A model generated the notes under the pieces. The model was not told the origin of the DNA. It saw only the letters and a program-made list of their open reading frames with translations, and ran no database searches. Positions 8,479 through 10,649 of a DNA stretch of 10,649 nt are shown here, piece by piece (the stretch's first letter is position 1; the number at the start of each line of letters is the position of its first letter). Position numbers and translations under genes: made by a program. This DNA is from Pseudomonadota bacterium (lineage in GTDB: Bacteria > Pseudomonadota > Alphaproteobacteria > Acetobacterales > Acetobacteraceae), in assembly GCA_021841985.1 (NCBI GenBank), contig JAKCCP010000045.1, positions 1-10,649 of the forward strand, given 5' to 3'.

Positions 8479-8505
8479 GTTCTTTTTTCAAAAAGAACGA
8501 TTTTT
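8479..8505. terminator. Second hairpin with T-tract (AT-rich stem)
   Basis: GTTCTTTTT (8479-8487), a TC centre and AAAAAGAAC (8490-8498) form a 9-bp inverted repeat, followed by CGA and five T (8501-8505). It lies between the convergent GNAT and hydrolase genes. The pair of a GC stem and an AT stem with T-tracts looks like a recurrent intergenic element of Acetobacteraceae genomes, from my memory of such sequences. Confidence 0.65.
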
Positions 8506-8514
8506 ATATCTCCC

Positions 8515-9399
8515 TCACTCAAAAAACCGCAAAAACGCCTCCCGCACCGCCTCCGGCGCCTCCTCGGCGAGGTAATGGCCGCAATCGATCGGCCCGCCGC
8601 TCACCTCGGCGGCGGCAAACTCGCGCCACACCGCGAGCGGATCATAGAGCCGCCCGACGAGATTGCGCGCCCCCCACAGCGCGAGCAGCGGGCAGCGGAT
8701 TTTCTCCCCGGCGGCGCGGCTTTCGCGATCATGCACGAGATCGATGGTCGCGGCGGCGCGGTAATCCTCGCACATGCCGGTGATCATCGCCGGATCGCGC
8801 GCCGCGGCGAGATAATCGGCCGCCGCCTCGGGCAGAAAAAACGCCGGCATCCGGTCGCCGCCGCGCGTCACATGGGCCTTGAACCAGAGTTCGGGCGCGG
8901 CGTTGATCAGAGTTTCCGGAAACGGATGCGGCTGCGCGAACCAGAACCAGTGGTAGTAGCCGAGCGCGAAACGCATCTCGGCGCGCTCGAAATGGGCGAG
9001 CGTCGGGATGATGTCGAGCACCGCGAGGCGCGCGACGCTTGCGGGAAAATCGAGCGCGAGGCGATGGGCGACGCGGGCGCCGCGGTCGTGGCTTGCGATC
9101 TGGAACCGCTCATGCCCGAGCGCGGCCATGAGTTCGACCATGTCGCGCGCCATTTCTCGCTTGGCGTAAGCGGCGTGATCGGCGCTCGCCGGCGGCTTGA
9201 AGCTGCCGCCATAGCCGCGGAGATCGGGGCAGATCACCTCGAACCGCGCGGCGAGCGCGGGCGCGATCTTCGCCCACATCATATGGGTTTGCGGGTTGCC
9301 GTGAAGCATGAGCAAGGGCGGTCCGCCGCCGCCCCGGCGAAGCCGCAGCCGCCCGCCCGGAACCTCCCGCCATTCGAGATGAAACCCCGCGAAATCCAT
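8515..9399 (-). CDS. Alpha/beta hydrolase, fluoroacetate/haloacetate dehalogenase family (EC 3.8.1.3-like)
   Basis: This 294-residue protein matches haloacetate dehalogenase H-1 and the Rhodopseudomonas fluoroacetate dehalogenase as I recall them. Visible are MLHGNPQTHMMW (31-42), PDLRGYGGS (58-66), nucleophile Asp105 in SHDRGAR with the carboxylate-binding Arg106 and Arg109, LDIIPT with Asp129, halide-pocket His150-Trp151 in YYHWFWFAQP, Tyr213 in CEDYRAAATIDL and the base His275 in CGHYLAEE. All the residues known to bind the carboxylate and halide are kept. One difference is Asn35 where fluoroacetate dehalogenase has Phe in HGFPQT. The start at 9399 is chosen for GGGGAGG just upstream and for family length; the frame is open 72 codons further but that part overlaps the divergent gene and has no homology. 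It is a single gene, divergent from the Sel1 gene. A related epoxide or ester hydrolase role remains possible. Confidence 0.85.
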   Translation of the reverse strand: MDFAGFHLEWREVPGGRLRLRRGGGGPPLLMLHGNPQTHMMWAKIAPALAARFEVICPDLRGYGGSFKPPASADHAAYAKREMARDMVELMAALGHERFQIASHDRGARVAHRLALDFPASVARLAVLDIIPTLAHFERAEMRFALGYYHWFWFAQPHPFPETLINAAPELWFKAHVTRGGDRMPAFFLPEAAADYLAAARDPAMITGMCEDYRAAATIDLVHDRESRAAGEKIRCPLLALWGARNLVGRLYDPLAVWREFAAAEVSGGPIDCGHYLAEEAPEAVREAFLRFFE

Positions 9400-9493
9400 C
9401 CGCCGCCTCCCCGTTGCGGCCCGCTCTTGCGCCTGAGCCGGACTTGGCCTGAATTCGGGCCACAGATCGCGCCAAACCGCAAGAGGAGACGCC
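9400..9493. promoter_or_regulatory. Divergent promoter region between the dehalogenase-like and Sel1 genes
   Basis: This 94-bp gap must carry start signals for both genes. Shine-Dalgarno sites are clear at each end: GGGGAGG on the minus strand near 9405-9411 and AGAGGAG at 9482-9488 on the plus strand. I see no convincing -35/-10 pair. TTGCGC at 9427-9432 with TGAATT at 9450-9455 (17-bp gap) is the best weak candidate for the plus strand. Confidence 0.4.
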
Positions 9494-10264
9494 ATGCGCC
9501 CGGCCCTCGCCCTGTTCGCTCTCGCCGCCATCATGATGGGCGGGCCGGCGCGCGCGCAATACACTGTCCCCGATGCGCGGATCAGCGATCCGATGGCGCA
9601 ATTCGATGCCGGCATCGCCTATGAATATGGCCGGGGGGTGGCGCCGGATGACGCCAAGGCGGCGGAATGGTTCGAGAAATCCGCGGCGCAAGGCTATGCC
9701 CCGGCGGAAACCGCGCTCGGCGTCGCCTATGCCAACGGGCGCGGGGTCGCGGAGGACGATGCGGAAGCCGTCAAATGGTTCGAGAAAGCGGCGGCGCGGG
9801 ACGACGCCAAGGCGGAGTTCAACCTCGGTATCGCCTATGCCCATGGCCGCGGTGTCGACGCCGATGACGCGAAGGCCGCCGCCTGGTTCGCCAAAGCCGC
9901 GACGCATGGCGACCCAGAGGCCGAATTCAATCTCGGCCTCGCCTATGCTCGTGGCCGCGGCGAGCCGCAGGATTACGCGGAGGCGCTGGACTGGTTCCGC
10001 AAGGCGGCCGATCAAGGCGATCTGGACGCCGCTTCGGCGCTCGGCATCGCCTATGCCCGCGGTCATGGCGTGCCCGAGGACGATGCGGCCGCCTATCAAT
10101 GGTATGCGATCGCGCAATCCGGCGCGGAGGAGGGGAGCGATACCTATTTTCGCGCGACCCGCGCGCTTCAGATCCTCGCCGAGCGCCTGACCCCGGAGCA
10201 GATCAGCGCGGCCGAGGCCAAGGTCGCGGCCTGGCAGAAGGAACACCACCCGGCCACGCCCTGA
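9494..10264 (+). CDS. Exported Sel1-like repeat (SLR) protein
   Basis: This 256-residue protein has a signal peptide (hydrophobic residues 4-16, likely cut after ARA at 19-21) and is then almost all Sel1-like repeats. The Leu/Ala-Gly pair that opens each repeat falls at 39-40, 75-76, 111-112, 147-148 and 183-184, exactly every 36 residues, with the motif AYxxGRGV and A..WF.KAA in each. Such alpha/alpha solenoids serve as protein-protein binding scaffolds in the periplasm or outer membrane. The tail (214-256) is a charged helical region without repeats. The ATG has AGAGGAG five bases upstream. It is divergent from the hydrolase gene and convergent with the TonB-like gene, with a 12-bp gap. The partner protein cannot be read from sequence. 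Confidence 0.92.
   Translation: MRPALALFALAAIMMGGPARAQYTVPDARISDPMAQFDAGIAYEYGRGVAPDDAKAAEWFEKSAAQGYAPAETALGVAYANGRGVAEDDAEAVKWFEKAAARDDAKAEFNLGIAYAHGRGVDADDAKAAAWFAKAATHGDPEAEFNLGLAYARGRGEPQDYAEALDWFRKAADQGDLDAASALGIAYARGHGVPEDDAAAYQWYAIAQSGAEEGSDTYFRATRALQILAERLTPEQISAAEAKVAAWQKEHHPATP
9593..10132 (+). repeat. Five tandem 108-bp Sel1 coding repeats
   Basis: The 36-residue units have no insertions or deletions between copies 1 and 5, so the DNA period is exactly 108 bp. Copies keep short identical blocks around the GCCTATGC (Ala-Tyr-Ala) codons, but are otherwise diverged at DNA level. Confidence 0.85.
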
Positions 10265-10276
10265 CCCGCCCCGCGC

Positions 10277-10649
10277 TCAGCCTTCGACGTGAACCTTGAG
10301 CAGGAAGGTCAGCGTATTCTTCGGCATCTCCGCGCTGAACGGGGCGAAACCGGTCGCCCGCACGGTCTCCAGGGCGAGTTTGTCGATCAGGCTGATGCCG
10401 CTCGCCTTGTTGACCACCACGTTCTCCATGTGCCCGTCCGGGGTAATCGTGATCGCGACCGTGGTGTCGCCGGAGAGGTTGAGCGCGCTGATCGCCGCCG
10501 TCACGTGCAGATTATTTTGCACCCGATTGCGAAGATCGGCGGCGTAGTGTTGCAGCGCGGTGAGGTTCTGGCCGGCGGAGGCGGGTGCTGAGGGCGGCGG
10601 CGGCGGTTTGCTCGGCTCTTCCGTCTTGGCGGTTTCGGTTTTGGGCGGA
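10277..10649 (-). CDS. TonB-family energy transducer, C-terminal part, 5' end beyond window
   Basis: The visible 123 residues start in a Pro/Lys/Thr/Glu-rich stretch (PPKTETAKTEEPSKPPPPP), the typical periplasm-spanning linker, then a TonB C-terminal domain: LQHYAADLRNRVQNNLHV, VAITITPDGHMENVVV, SLIDKLALETVRATGFAPF and TFLLKVHVEG. This domain contacts the TonB box of outer-membrane receptors or, in related proteins, other envelope partners. The frame is open to base 10649 and lacks its membrane anchor in this window. A GTG at 10520-10522 is internal, not a real start, because the linker precedes it in frame. TolA-like or Sel1-partner roles cannot be separated without the N-terminus. ExbB/ExbD genes may lie beyond the edge. 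Confidence 0.85.
   Translation of the reverse strand, partial: PPKTETAKTEEPSKPPPPPSAPASAGQNLTALQHYAADLRNRVQNNLHVTAAISALNLSGDTTVAITITPDGHMENVVVNKASGISLIDKLALETVRATGFAPFSAEMPKNTLTFLLKVHVEG

Noticed and set aside
9400..9615. 72-residue N-terminal extension of the hydrolase
   Set aside because: It overlaps the divergent Sel1 gene start, has no homology, and the ATG at 9399 has a strong GGGGAGG upstream.
8446..9624. A 392-codon plus-strand frame opposite the hydrolase
   Set aside because: No recognisable domain, and the opposite strand has a complete catalytic set. It also runs through the terminator hairpins.
9593..10132. Regular repeats as a possible CRISPR array
   Set aside because: The repeats are 108 bp, coding, diverged in sequence and in frame throughout. 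There is no short palindromic repeat with unique spacers.
9110..10249. A 379-codon minus-strand frame across the Sel1 gene with periodic IGDAE-like repeats
   Set aside because: The apparent repeats are the antisense image of the 108-bp Sel1 repeats, not a real repeat protein.

Overview
The window is GC-rich (most coding stretches about 68-78% G+C by hand count of sample lines) and looks like an alphaproteobacterial chromosome, most plausibly Acetobacteraceae. That placement rests on the base composition, the type of genes, and a hairpin plus T-tract intergenic element of a sort I associate with that family. It is an inference, not a proof. I found no rRNA, tRNA, CRISPR array or intact mobile element.

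Layout. (1) 1-2706, minus strand: deoC, then a Tat-exported sugar-type ABC substrate-binding protein, then the ABC ATPase, which runs off the left edge. (2) 2845-3669, plus strand: a DeoR repressor that resembles E. coli DeoR along its whole length, divergent from deoC. The 138-bp gap between them holds two palindromes that are good operator candidates. Together these genes look like a deoxyribose or deoxynucleoside uptake and breakdown regulon in which DeoC destroys the probable inducer, deoxyribose-5-phosphate. (3) 3670-5042: a lower-GC segment with aqpZ (minus) and a 58-residue P-loop remnant of a chloramphenicol phosphotransferase-like gene, flanked by degenerate DNA. It looks like an inserted or rearranged patch. 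(4) 5043-8415, plus strand: a tight three-gene run of two tandem, collinear 400-residue class I aminotransferases and a two-domain GNAT acetyltransferase that overlaps the second one. A double-hairpin terminator follows. (5) 8515-9399, minus strand: an alpha/beta hydrolase with the full catalytic set of fluoroacetate/haloacetate dehalogenases. (6) 9494-10264, plus strand: a secreted Sel1-repeat protein with five repeats of exactly 36 residues. (7) 10277-10649, minus strand: the C-terminal end of a TonB-family protein that runs off the right edge.

Most genes belong to recognisable families. I did not find a clearly new multi-gene system. The points that best repay attention are the deo regulon with its own ABC transporter and operator, the aqpZ/CPT low-GC patch, the paired aminotransferases with a GNAT partner, and the well-preserved dehalogenase active site.
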